This document shows, one piece after another, positions 36,462 to 46,440 of a stretch of 64,000 nt of DNA (positions are counted from its first letter, which is position 1; every line of letters starts with the position of its first letter). The position numbers were made by a program, and so were the translations under genes. Below the pieces are notes generated by a model. It saw only the letters and a program-made list of their open reading frames with translations. It ran no database searches and had not been told where the DNA came from. Origin of the DNA: Isoetes taiwanensis (lineage: Eukaryota; Streptophyta; Lycopodiopsida; Isoetales; Isoetaceae); NCBI GenBank assembly GCA_021234155.1, contig JAJEKV010000005.1:15437468-15501467 (forward strand), in the 5' to 3' direction.

Positions 36462-38106
36462 TGTGACGCTCCCTGCTAAATATACGGCGCCCGGCCGTAC
36501 ACTCGGCAGGAAATCCCCCGTCCGGCTCAACAACCGCACATGCCCTTCGTCTACCCCGCACTCTGAGGTGACCCTAGTGCGGGGAGGGGACACGAAGGTG
36601 TCTTGCGCGCCCTTCCCCTATGGGCTCCTATAACAGCGGAAGCGATAAACAAGTCAGAACTAGCATCAAAGCATATAAATACTACCTCGAAGGGTAGTCC
36701 ATCACACATCCACGAGTGCAAGGATGATAAACATAAACCATAAAACATGAGAGCTCCTACCCAGGCTCAGACTCGTAAGGAGGATGACTGACTGGCTAGG
36801 CCTCAAGATAGAGCAGACCGAGTCATGGCAATGGCGAGGGCTGGCATAAGACAATGGCTAGGGTTGACCACTCCATCCGCCCCTCCTGTGCATACTTTGC
36901 AGATGGGCTAAATCAAGCTCTGGCGTGACTCTAGCCTTCCGGATACGCAATCCCATGGCATCACCCATCAGGACTACTCCAGGTTGCATCTCCCTGGTCC
37001 GATGAGGCAGGAAGGGTTGCATCTCCCCTTCCCAGGGTCTAGAGGTTCCGTGGGCGGCTAGAGAATCGTGGCGACACACGATTCATACCCGACTGAACCC
37101 CCCAAAACAAGAGCCAAGCTGACACTTGCAACTCTTGAGAGGCAGGGCGACACCATCGCCCCAGGAGGTGTCAGACCCATGCTCGGCCCACACGAAGTGA
37201 CCGACCATAAGCCTAGCCCACTATGGGATCCCCCGTAGCCCCCACTCGGCAGGGATCCCCCCGCCGCATTGCCTCTAGCCCCGTTGTGTAGTGCTGAGTC
37301 ACATCATAGCCTCCATAGCCCGGTGGGTTCCTATGCACAAGCCGCATATAATAGGAACTAAGGGATCTACACTAGGAGCATACTACATATGGCCCTAGGT
37401 CTCTACCCCCCTTCCCAATACAAGAGGAGCAAACATGATCAACCATCATCACATAATCATCATATCATGATAAACATCATAAGAACATCTTAACCTAATC
37501 ATACATATCTAACTTACAGTTAGGGTTCCTTGATTAGGGTTCAAGATTTTGAATAAGGGTTCTAGGATGGCTCTACTCTAGCTACGAAATACTAACCCAT
37601 CTGGAGTGCTAACTTCCAAATGATCTACCAAGAGCACTACTCTACATACCTGCTCCAGAAGCACTCCCTCCCAATCCTGGCGTCTCCATGGTCTTCGAAG
37701 TGTTCGAGGTAGCTCCCACTCCTCCTGATGCGCTCACGCTCTGGGGGCTGCCGCGCTATGCTGTGTCACAGCAGACGGTTCTCGAAACGGAGTTTCAAGC
37801 GCGAAGAAGGTTCCCAGACTGTTGGAGCCAGAAAAGAGGCCTAGGATTAGGGTTTAGGCCTTTATAGGTTAGGGTTCACATGTTATGCCACATGGCTCCA
37901 ATAGGGTAAGTCCGTGTGGCGGGTACCCAATAGGTTAAGGCCACGTGGAAAATGATCTTAACCTAAGGTTGGCTAAGTTATATGAATAACTTAGTCATGC
38001 CCCCCTAGCCACTTTCTAAGGCATACAAGGCTACATATGTAGACTTGTATGGTGACGGGTCCAGGAATATAGGTATTTATAGCGTATATTCCCCTGGAAC
38101 GTCACA
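36462..38106 (-). repeat. 5' LTR (1,645 bp)
   Basis: Same termini and layout as the other LTR, with the TATA-like CCTATAAAGG at the reverse complement of 37,859-37,866. It would drive the element's transcription leftwards. Differences from the 3' LTR cluster at CG and CNG sites in the GC-rich half. Confidence 0.95.
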
Positions 38107-38165
38107 GGAATTCATTAACGGCATGTCAAAATGGGTGAAGGCAACTGGGTTTCATCTATTAGGAA
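38107..38165 (+). pseudogene. NCL: NCL-like fragment, continuation of second EF-hand
   Basis: Beyond the right LTR the sequence reads (E)FINGMSKWVKATGFHLLGN. E-F is the last loop position and following residue of the second EF-hand started at 27,040-27,077, and GMSKWV matches the family's GISKWL block. The 5-bp target duplication GGAAT contains the GAA codon, so deleting the LTR element and one GGAAT gives a continuous EF-hand. Later exons are not recognised. Confidence 0.7.
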
Positions 38166-38527
38166 ACTTGCAGATTATGCCTATTATCTTATGTAGCACT
38201 ATATTCAACTCATATCATGATGGATTTTTAAACTGCATCCAGACCAAATTTACTATGGCTATAAGCCATCGCTCCATCCAGGAATTTCATGCACATGAAT
38301 TACGTGCTGAACTATTTTAAAGATTGCAGTTACTCTTCATAACATTGTGATGAAGAGACAAATTATGCTTTTATGCCATTCATATACAGGATACAATGCT
38401 GTGGTGAAGAATCAAATTATATATCTATACCATTTAGCAATTAAATGCTGTGGTGAAGCGTATGTAATTAAATTACATTATGCTATATCATTAATAGTTA
38501 CTCAGGTTTCATATTATGTTTTTTTTA
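38166..38527. other. Flank of the NCL fragment
   Basis: AT-rich, no gene seen. A short block (ATGCTGTGGTGAAG, near 38,395 and 38,447) is repeated. Confidence 0.4.
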
Positions 38528-38556
38528 GGGCCCGAAGGGCCCAAAATTTTTTTTAG
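38528..38556 (+). other. Possible Helitron-like 3' terminus
   Basis: A GC hairpin (GGGCCC-GAA-GGGCCC, 38,528-38,542) is followed by an A/T spacer and TTAGT. Helitrons end with a short GC hairpin about ten bases before CTRR and insert before T. Here the last tetranucleotide is TTAG, one change from CTAG, and no 5' end was found, so the call is weak. Confidence 0.3.
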
Positions 38557-38566
38557 TATAACAACC

Positions 38567-39004
38567 AATACATAACTACCATTAACATTAATTAACACAA
38601 CCATTGGGTCCAATATATTTAAATTAAAATCCCCCTTAAACCCCCTTTGGTTTGGGTGTATATTCACACGGGGGGTGACGTAGGGCAGCGAGAGCCCTTA
38701 TAATTATATTTTGCACGTACAAAATCAACACCATATAGTATTTTGCTTGAAATCTTATAGTATTTGCAAATGTTGTTATACGGTATAGCAAATTTTTTAC
38801 TTGCATACCCCACAAACGAGGAACTTTACGTACGGTGTAGATTAAGAAATAAGGGGTGAATATGCCTATCAAACAGCTCTCGTTGCCCGTAGTCACCCCC
38901 CGTGTGAATATGCACCCAAACCAAAGGGGGTTTAAGGGGGATTTTAATTTAAATATATTGGACCCAATGGTTGTGTTAATTAATGTTAATGGTAGTTATG
39001 TATT
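38567..39004. mobile_element. Foldback MITE with about 131-bp inverted arms
   Basis: The left arm (38,567 to about 38,697) and the right arm (about 38,874-39,004) are inverted copies with few differences, starting AATACATAACTACCATTAAC and containing CCCTTAAACCCCCTTTGG and CACACGGGGGGTGAC. The loop is about 175 bp with no ORF of interest. No convincing target duplication was found, so the superfamily is unknown. Read-through transcription would give a long hairpin RNA. Confidence 0.85.
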
Positions 39005-39179
39005 ATATGCTTTAAAAACAGTAGCTTGTATCTAAACTTTAGCAAATACAAGATAAACATTGGTAAGAGCAAGTCGTGCTCCCTTTGAAGCCTTCAGATC
39101 TGATCCATGCAGTCCTTTGAGCTGACATACATCATAACAACAAAAATAGCACAATAAGAAAAGAAATACCCATGTACCT

Positions 39180-39590
39180 GAAGTTCATCGTCCCCAGAGT
39201 CCTCTTCATTGAACTGCATTTTAGGAACATATTGCACCTCATTTGCATTGTCTCTATGATAATTAGTTGCTCTTCTGTTGAAGCCTCCGCCTCTCTTAGC
39301 ACCATAACTGCTATGCCCTTCTACATAGCTACGTTTGGCATCATAGCCTCTACCTCCACGGCTTGCCATCTCCAGATTTTCAAGCTTTACAGTACTTTCA
39401 CACCAAAGCAACTCCCTTTCTGTTTTTGGCTGGAGCGCCCAGGCTTCCTCCGAATCACTACTGTCTGAGACCCCATCCGAATCCCAGCCCATCTTTGTTA
39501 GCCCTATATTTTTCCCGGGCAAACTTTTAGCATAAATGCTACCTGCAAGCTGCTCACCCTATCTTGAGGTTGCTTTACTTGGAGTCAAGA
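39180..39590 (-). pseudogene. Exon of an RG-rich acidic/basic protein, family not recognised
   Basis: The minus strand reads GEQLAGSIYAKSLPGKNIGL, then TKMGWDSDG, SDSSDSEEAWALQPKTEREL, an RGG-type patch (MASRGGRGYDAKRSY, YGAKRGGGFNRR) and an acidic end (FNEEDSGDDELQ) followed by CAG and GTACATG, a good splice donor. Composition and the donor argue for a real exon rather than a chance frame. A TAG precedes GEQLAG, so the left part may be broken. RGG patches usually bind RNA. No domain identifies the family. Confidence 0.5.
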
Positions 39591-39959
39591 AAGGAGAATG
39601 CCATAAATGCTGGCAACATGCTGGTCGCTATATCTCGAGGCTTCAACCCTTGGGTCAGATGAGATTTTTCAAAACCTATATTATAGTCTTAATTTCAAAC
39701 CTTATATTTTAGTGCTAATTCTGGAATACTATGGTTTAGGCTATTATACCCAAAAGTCTCCTATTGCATACAATTTCTAGATCTATAGATGTACAGGTTC
39801 ACCACTTATAAAGGTGCCATTCTATCCCCATCCATTATGATATTCTATTGGACCATGTTCATGTACAATGGTAATAAAAAAATAAAAAAAATAAAAACGA
39901 AAAACAAACCGACGCGAACCCTTTCCAACTGCTTTTAGATCTAAGGGATTAGAATGAAA

Positions 39960-40039
39960 GTTGTAGATGACAACAAAATCAACAAACAAGATCGCGCACA
40001 GACTATCCTAAAACTGCTTTAGTATTAGATATAGATAGA
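39960..40039 (-). mobile_element. Helitron 5' terminus, same family as the 54-58 kb Helitron
   Basis: Read on the minus strand, TCTATATCTAATACTAAAGC then GTTTTAGGATAGTCTGTGCG and CGATCTTG match the 5' end of the Helitron at 54,271 (TCTATATATAATAATAATGG, GTTTTAGGATAGTTTGTGCG, CGATCCTG). The T following on the + strand is the A expected before TC. The element would extend leftwards. Its 3' end was not identified. Confidence 0.65.
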
Positions 40040-43000
40040 TTGACTATTGTTGTCATTGTTAAAACAATGTGTTGTTTTGTAAACGTAAAAGAAGATGCCA
40101 CATGTGTTTTTTTTTAATGTTTTTGGGAAAAACAACACTTAAACCAACTGCTACTTCAAAAAAAAAAAAAAAAAAAACGTGTCTATTTTCTAGTAGGTAC
40201 ATATTGTTTTAAGAAAACAACAATTATTTTTTAAACAATACATATGGCTTTCTTAAAAATTACGTATTTCTTTTTGGGAAAACAATGTCAACTTAAAAAA
40301 ACTACTGGTAGAAAAAAAAACAACACACGTAAAAAAGGGAAAAAATACTGTCTTTTTTTGTTTTCCACGTGTACTAATATTCAAATCTACATGTGTTATT
40401 TAGATGACAAACAACACGTGGTTCCTCTAAACACAACAGTCAAGAAAAAACCATACGTTGGCAAAAGTTCGCTAAAGACAATAGTGAAAAAAAGGACACG
40501 TTGACCAAAAAACAAACGGTGCCAGAAAAACCACTGTGGGATTTTTTTGCCAAAAAACCACTGTCTCTTTGTGCAAATCTAGATAAATGGGCCACATGGA
40601 CTTTTGGGGCCATTTTGGTATTGTTTTTAGCATAAAACAATAGATAAAAGCAACTATGGACCAAAAATTGGGGTGAGTGTGAAAAATGTCACTAGTTTCT
40701 ATTTAGGTTTTTCATTAAAGATCCCGTAGCTATGTTGTTGCACAAATGGTAATCTTTTTTTGTTTTGACATCTCTTATGCTTTTTGATAAACCTGAATGA
40801 AGTGCATCTATAGCTTTTGTGCAAAAGTACAAATTTATCCCAAAGGAATGTTTTTTTGTAGAAAAAACTCTCATAGACTTTTATCTTCTAAATTTTTTGA
40901 ATTTTTAACTTTTCTTTTAGTATTCTTGAAATGTTTTCTATAGATAGATGTATTTTCTATGTGCAGCACATGTGTTCAAACTTGGAATGTCTATTATTTG
41001 CAAATCCAACTCTATCTCGCCTAAACTAGTGTAAACCCATGCGAATCAGATCTGTGCTTACTTTTTGTTGTTTTTGTGTAATGCAACGATGCCTTGAGAT
41101 AGTAATTCGCGTACTTTGACTTTTAAGATAGTTGTAGAATTTTCTTACCTCAAATTTTGCTTTTTTGCCAAGCTTTACCTCTCCTTAGATATCATTAGCT
41201 TGTAATGGATGTGCAGCTCTTGCCAAAAGGATGGATTTTGATTGAATAGGACATTATACAACAATATTTCAATCAATCCCAAGCTCTGAAGTCTTGGGCA
41301 CAGGATCAAGTATACAAAGAAAATAGAATATTTCAACAAACGTGCCTCATAAACTCATGTTTTCTAAGGCAAGGAAGGCAGATTCAAGCAACTAATGATC
41401 AATCTAGCGGCTACCATGGGTTAGCTATATCCCACAGGCAAAACTCGTTATGGAAGACCAGGCAACATAAGAGCTAACACACGTGGACACATAAAAATAC
41501 GTGCTATTTCCACGAGGGTGCTGGTCCGTTGCCACTGCACATGCCCAAAGATACCACATAGTGATTGGAAGGAATTGGTGATTAGGTCCTTTTTTGTGGG
41601 GGTTGTTGGGGATAGGTGAAAATATGGCATGATTCTCAAGAAATGGAATTTGAAGTTTATAACTAGGTCTTCTTAATTTTTTTTTCCAAATAGCATTTTT
41701 TTTATTATCTTTAAGATGAGAAAATCCTTTTTGGGAAAAGAGCATCTTGATTTTTGGGTATAAAATGAGGTCTAATTTGGTGATGTGGCAAGGCTAGGGA
41801 GTGATGTGGCAAACAAGTGATGATATGGCACAATAGGATGCTGATGTGGCAAGCAAGATGGCAAAACAATTTTTCTTCTAGTCAAAGCTTCTTATGATGT
41901 GGTGATGAGGTGGATGACACGTGTATGGTGAGGTGGATGTACTTTGGTGATGATGTGGATACACTTGATGATGATGTGGATGATTTGGCATGGCATTTGG
42001 CACTTGTGCACATATACATTAGAATTTTTGCATCAACTTGGCAAATTTTGCCTTTTCAAAATGTATGGCAATAAATGTGCACACTCTCTCTCTAGTTTTG
42101 TTTTTAGAGAGAGAATGTGGCCTTAGACCTTAGGAATGACCAAATTTGATGGATTTTTTTGCATTTCCTCAAGAATATGAATGAATGATGGGTGTGTGAT
42201 ATGTTTTGACTAGAAAAAAAAAACTTTGCCAACTTTTAGCTTAGGAAAATGGTAATGGTGCATGGAAAGAGGAAGCGTGAGGTGTGAGGGGTAAGGGGCA
42301 TTTCATGAGTGGTCAAGATGTAGAACCTAGGGAATTGCGGAAGAAGCTTTGGAAAATGGAATTGATGCCAAAATAACTTTGACAAAGGAGGTCTTCAAGT
42401 TTAACTCAAATCCTTCACATATGCTCTGCTTGAGTCTTAACCTCCTTGCAATGCCTGTATGATGCCCAATCAATGTCCTCGCTTGTTTCTTCATCATAAA
42501 TGTCTTCTATGAGTCTTCAAAAATGGATGTCTTCAATCTTGTTGCTTGATTAGCTCATGCACACGTGTCAATCCAGATGTTAGCCAAAGGTGTAAATCAT
42601 GTACATGGCTCTTCTATGCTGCAAGAATGTGGCAGCTCATGCCAAACACAAGAGGATAGGCTGGCCCCCCAGCCTCTTGATCTTCATATGAGTTCTCAAG
42701 AGTCCTTGATGGTTGCCAATATGGAAGTATGGTTGGCAACGTGGGTTTTCACAAGAAATAGGAGCAAAGTAGCATGGTAGATAGGCCAAATGATGTGCAA
42801 ATGATTATGGAAGCATAAGTCTGATGAACCTGCATGACAAGTAAGTGTAATTAGCAAGATAGAGTTGCCTATGGAAGTATGGTGGCAACTTGGTGTAAAT
42901 GATTGGGAATGATGAGATAGAAGTGGTTTATATGGATAGTGGACAACATGGAATAGATTATCATATTCTGGAGGTGAAAAATTGGTGAACCTGCATGTGA

Positions 43001-43140
43001 CAAAGCATATCTTATATTATAATATTATACCGTATTGGATTGGATCAAGCCCTAATTCGAAGGACTAAGATCATCTTGGTGCATCCAAAGGCCAAGATTT
43101 ATTGCTTAATTTCTTACCACCATAATTGGTCATGCTTTAA
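40040..43140. other. AT-rich non-coding stretch
   Basis: No gene is supported. Poly(A) occurs near 40,159-40,177, with repeated CAACACGTG/CAACACAC and AAAAACCAC motifs at 40,300-40,560. At 41,775-41,990 GTGATGTGGCA, GATGTGGCAAGCAAG and GATGATGTGGAT recur at 15-40 bp spacing as a loose minisatellite. Confidence 0.45.
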
Positions 43141-43148
43141 ACTCTCAA

Positions 43149-44318
43149 GAGGAGAGAAAAGGAAAAGGGAGGAGGAAAAGGGGAAGGTGAAGGGAAAAAA
43201 GGCACGGGAAAAAGCGAAAGGGAAAAAGAGGCAACAAGAAAATGTGAGAGAAGGGGAGGGAAAAAATAGCACAAAAAAAAAGGGAAAAAGGGAAAGGGGC
43301 GGCATGATAGGTGGAAAAGGGAAGGAAAAAAGAGGAACATGAAAAAGGTGGAGAGAAGGAAAGTGAAAAAGGGAAGGGAAAAGAAAAAGAAAAGGAGAGG
43401 GAAAAAGGAAAAGAAAAAGGGAGGGGGGAAGGGAAGAGAAAAATATATATGAGCGAAATGGGAAAATGTAAGGGGATAAAGGCACGGAAAAAAGGGGAAG
43501 AGAGAAGATGTGAGGAACGGGGAAAAGCGAAGGAAAAAAGGGAAAAGAGCACAGGGAAAAGAGGAAAATGGTGGGGAAGTGAGAAAAAATAAGCAAGAAT
43601 GGAAAAATGAAAGGGAAAAAGGGCATGGAAAAAGAAAAAAGGAAACGAAGAGGGAAAGGGTTGGGAAAGGACGAAAATGGAAGGAAAAAAGTCCATCAAA
43701 AAGGGCACCAAAAAAATTGAAAGAGGGAAAAGGGCGGGATAAGAGGAAAAGAGAAGAGAAAAAAGGGAAGAGGAAAAGGGTGGGGAGAAGGGAAGTGAAA
43801 AAGTGAAGGAAAAAGGAAAAGAAATAGGAGGGGAGAAGGGAAGGGAAAAAGCATATGAGGGAAAGGAGAAAAGGTAAAGGGAAAATGGCACAGAAAAAAG
43901 GGAAAGAGGGAAAAATGAAGGAAAAAAGGGGAGAGGGGAAAGGGCGCGTGAAAAAGGGAAAGGGTGGGAAAAAGAGGAAAAGGGGCACAACAAAAAAGTA
44001 GAAAAAAAAGGAAGGGAAAAAAGACATGGAAGAGGGGAAGGGCGGAAAAGGGAGGAAAAAGGAAGGAAAAACATGGGAAAATGGAAAATGGGATCGCGTT
44101 TTTCCACCTTATACAGAGAAAAGGAAAGACAAAAAATGAGGGGTAAAGGGAGGAGAAAAAGGACACCGTGGAAAAAGGGAATATGGAAAGGGTGAGAAGA
44201 GGAGAAATAGGCAGGAAAAATGAAAGGAGGAAAGGGAGGAAAAAATAGCACTGAAAAAGGGGAAGAGGGAAAGGGGCAGGGGGATAGGTGGAAAAGGGAA
44301 GGGAAAAAGAGGAATATG
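43149..44318. repeat. 1.17-kb purine-rich (GGGAAAA) tract
   Basis: The + strand is almost wholly A and G, built from GGGAAAAAGGG, GGAGGAAAAAG and GAGAAAAG units. Short GGCAC or GGCAT interruptions recur every 50-120 bp (such as AAAAAGGCACGGGAAAAA). The run is broken near 44,093-44,115 (CGCGTTTTTCCACC). The very long Phe/Ser/Pro frames on the minus strand come from this composition and are not genes. Such tracts can adopt triplex (H-DNA) structures. Confidence 0.92.
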
Positions 44319-44544
44319 TAACATAAGGGATCAAATACCGATGACTTATGGTCGTGTCTTGTGCTTTAGGAGTTCCACAACTCCACTAAAATACTTCAAG
44401 AAGATATGAATGTCGAGAGAACCATGTATGTAGCTACCCAAAAGAGTTAATATGTATGTGACTAAACAACCCATTATGTATGCAATGCCTAAAAGAGATA
44501 TGTATATAACTACAAGAGTCAAAAGATAAAGCACATGCAAAATG

Positions 44545-45060
44545 ATCTAGTTTGACATGTAGCACATGGCGAGGGCATGAGAGTCAAATATTAACCTTCA
44601 AATCCACATATCCCCAAAAATCTCTCGCCCAACTTTTCCACATGCAATTTTCTTATATGAGGGAAAGATTTTTATATGAGAGAAACTGAGAGACATGTTC
44701 TCCCATCTTCTCTCAATCTAAGTAATATCTCAAACTATTATCTCCCATAATTATCTCTCATGAGAGATGTCAAAACACATCTCTACCCAGAGATGATTTT
44801 TGTCTCTCATGAGAGAGAACATGGGAGATCAAAGTATCTCTCAAACAAATTTAATAAGCCATGTGGGTAATGCTCCCCAAAAAAAAAAAAAAAAAAAAAA
44901 GGGAGCTTTTCCACATGTAAAATTTATTTCTCGCAGAAGATTGAGAGATATTTTATTTTATACGAGAGGAGGATATTTATACTAGAAAAACTGAGAGACA
45001 TGTCGTTCTTCCACCTTCTCTTAAAATAATTTATATTTTAATTATCGCCTCGTATACAAA
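44545..45060. repeat. Tandem-duplicated CTCTC-rich segment with poly(A)
   Basis: Two related blocks about 280 bp apart: CTTTTCCACATG followed by TATATGAGAGAAACTGAGAGACATGT (split near 44,635-44,700), and CTTTTCCACATG, TACTAGAAAAACTGAGAGACATGT near 44,908-45,005. TCTCTCATGAGAGA palindromes lie between (44,756-44,768 and 44,803-44,817). A run of about 22 A is at 44,879-44,900. Confidence 0.65.
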
Positions 45061-45580
45061 GACATGAACTAAGATATCTTATTGGTTAAGTTTAAAACAT
45101 GGAATAAGAATGGTATGGGTTCAAAACCTTATGAAGCCATGTAGTATAAATCTTATTAGACTAAAAAGTATGTTATACTAGGCCAATCATGTCATGCACG
45201 CACTTGATTGGATTTTACCTGCTCCGTGAAATTGAAGGGATAAGCCATTTTTTTGCGCATGCTCGAAGAGGTCAAGTACTTCCATGAATGGTAGCTAGTC
45301 CCCAGATATGCAAGTTGAATGTAATCACTGACCACCTTAGTGCAAGTAGAGGGTCGAGCTTAGAATCTAATAACCCTAAGATCGGGCAGTTTGGTGATAT
45401 GCTTACACCTGAAGAGGTCTTCCTTTTATAGAGTGGGTTGTGGGCCCACCATGTCGGTTATCTTGGTGGAGTCGCCGTGGGGGAAGGGCGAGGAGGGGGC
45501 TGGGTGGGTGGATGGGGAGGTCAATCATGTGGGGTGTGACGAAGAGCTTGGTGTCCAAGAGACCGGTTCGGATCAGACAA
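45061..45580. other. Non-coding downstream of the NB-ARC gene
   Basis: Contains a GGTTCAAAACC block near 45,116 but no tRNA fold. Composition changes sharply to GC-rich near 45,430, where the remnant LRR sequence begins. Confidence 0.45.
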
Positions 45581-45589
45581 AGAAAGCCT

Positions 45590-46440
45590 GTGTGACTAAG
45601 TTCCTTGGAGGGTGGGCAATGGGCAAGGGAGCCGGGCGCAACCGGGAGAGGTCGAAGTTCCCGAGGGCTGGGCAAATGAGCCGAAGGCAGCCCGGGCTGG
45701 GCGAAGTTGGTGCATCCGGAGGGTCGAGGGTCCCGAGGGCGGGCAAATGTCGAAGCGCGAAACGGGTAAAAGGGCGAATGGGCGCATCCACCGAGGTTGA
45801 GGGTCCTGAGGGCGGGCAGCGGGTCGAAAGCTGCCTGGGTGTGCTGGGCGAAGTTACGCGACCCGGCAATGAGGCCGAGGTCCCTCGAGGGAAGGGCAAA
45901 TGGCCGAGCAAATGAAGCGGCAAAGGGCGAGTCAAGCATTCCATGGTCGAGGTCCTGGTAGTGTGGCTTGCAGCTTGTATGGCCCAGGCGGCTCTGGCGC
46001 TACGGAGGTGAGGGCCTTGAGGCGAGCGTGATGTCAGTGGCCAGGCCCAATTTAGGCGCGCGAGGGGAGTCGAGAATGCGAAGCGGCTATTGAGTAGCGT
46101 GTCCGGAAGCGGTATTTGGCCTTCTCGGAGAAAGCCGGAGAGTCTGGCGAGCCTTGTGGCCGGCGTTCGAGAAGCGTGGCTGGCGCACACTGCGGGTGAG
46201 ATCGGGAGGCGTGGTGCGGCGTGTCAATGGTGGTGACGCGGTGCACCTGTGAGTCGAGGTCTGTAGTGACGATGGGCCAAAGCGTTCAGGCGGTTTCTGG
46301 CCCAGTGGAGTGCACTCAGCGGTGAGGATTCGGAAGGGGGTTGAGCGTGAGCCCGGCGATGTCAGGCCGAGCAGGCGGTGGCCGCGCATGAGGCCGGAGA
46401 GGCCTCAGGAGGCGGGCAGCGGGCGGCGTGTCGGCCGAAG
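45590..46440 (-). pseudogene. GC-rich degenerate LRR tail of the NB-ARC gene
   Basis: In minus orientation LRR-like phrases recur in shifting frames: LPALRTLNLGGCAHSP, SGCTNFAQ, SPRELRPLP, LGNFDLS and LVTQAFFV. The spacing and the GC(A/T)-N pattern are those of plant LRRs (LRxLxLxGCxxL), and the first such phrase is continuous with the clean LRR at 46,440-46,730. Small losses break the frame every 20-60 bases, so no single ORF spans it. The long frames on both strands are by-products. The stop of the gene cannot be fixed. Confidence 0.6.

Larger units (their letters stand above)
27078..38106 (-). mobile_element. Complete 11.0-kb Ty3/gypsy chromovirus-type LTR retrotransposon
   Basis: Two LTRs (27,078-28,711 and 36,462-38,106) begin TGTGACG and end CGTCACA on the + strand. 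They are flanked by the direct duplication GGAAT (27,073-27,077 and 38,107-38,111). In minus orientation the 5' LTR is on the right, followed after one base by TGGTATCAGAGCA, complementary to plant initiator tRNA-Met, and the 3' LTR is preceded by AAAGGGGGAGAA. The interior keeps fragments of RT, integrase and chromodomain but no complete ORF. RT jumps directly to the pre-integrase linker, so RNase H is deleted. The copy depends on other elements for movement, if it can move at all. Confidence 0.95.

Noticed and set aside
38528-39004. Single Helitron spanning the GGGCCC hairpin and the foldback MITE
   Set aside because: The hairpin is followed by TTAG rather than CTRR and lies just outside the MITE arm. 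No 5' TC end fits, so the two are kept separate.
43114-44334. Very long Phe/Ser/Pro-rich frames on the minus strand and Lys/Glu/Gly-rich frames on the plus strand
   Set aside because: They arise from the purine-only composition, overlap in all frames and have no domain or start context.
45391-46190. Long overlapping frames on both strands of the GC-rich patch
   Set aside because: Few stop codons are expected at this GC content. The only consistent reading is a frame-broken LRR tail of the adjacent NB-ARC gene.
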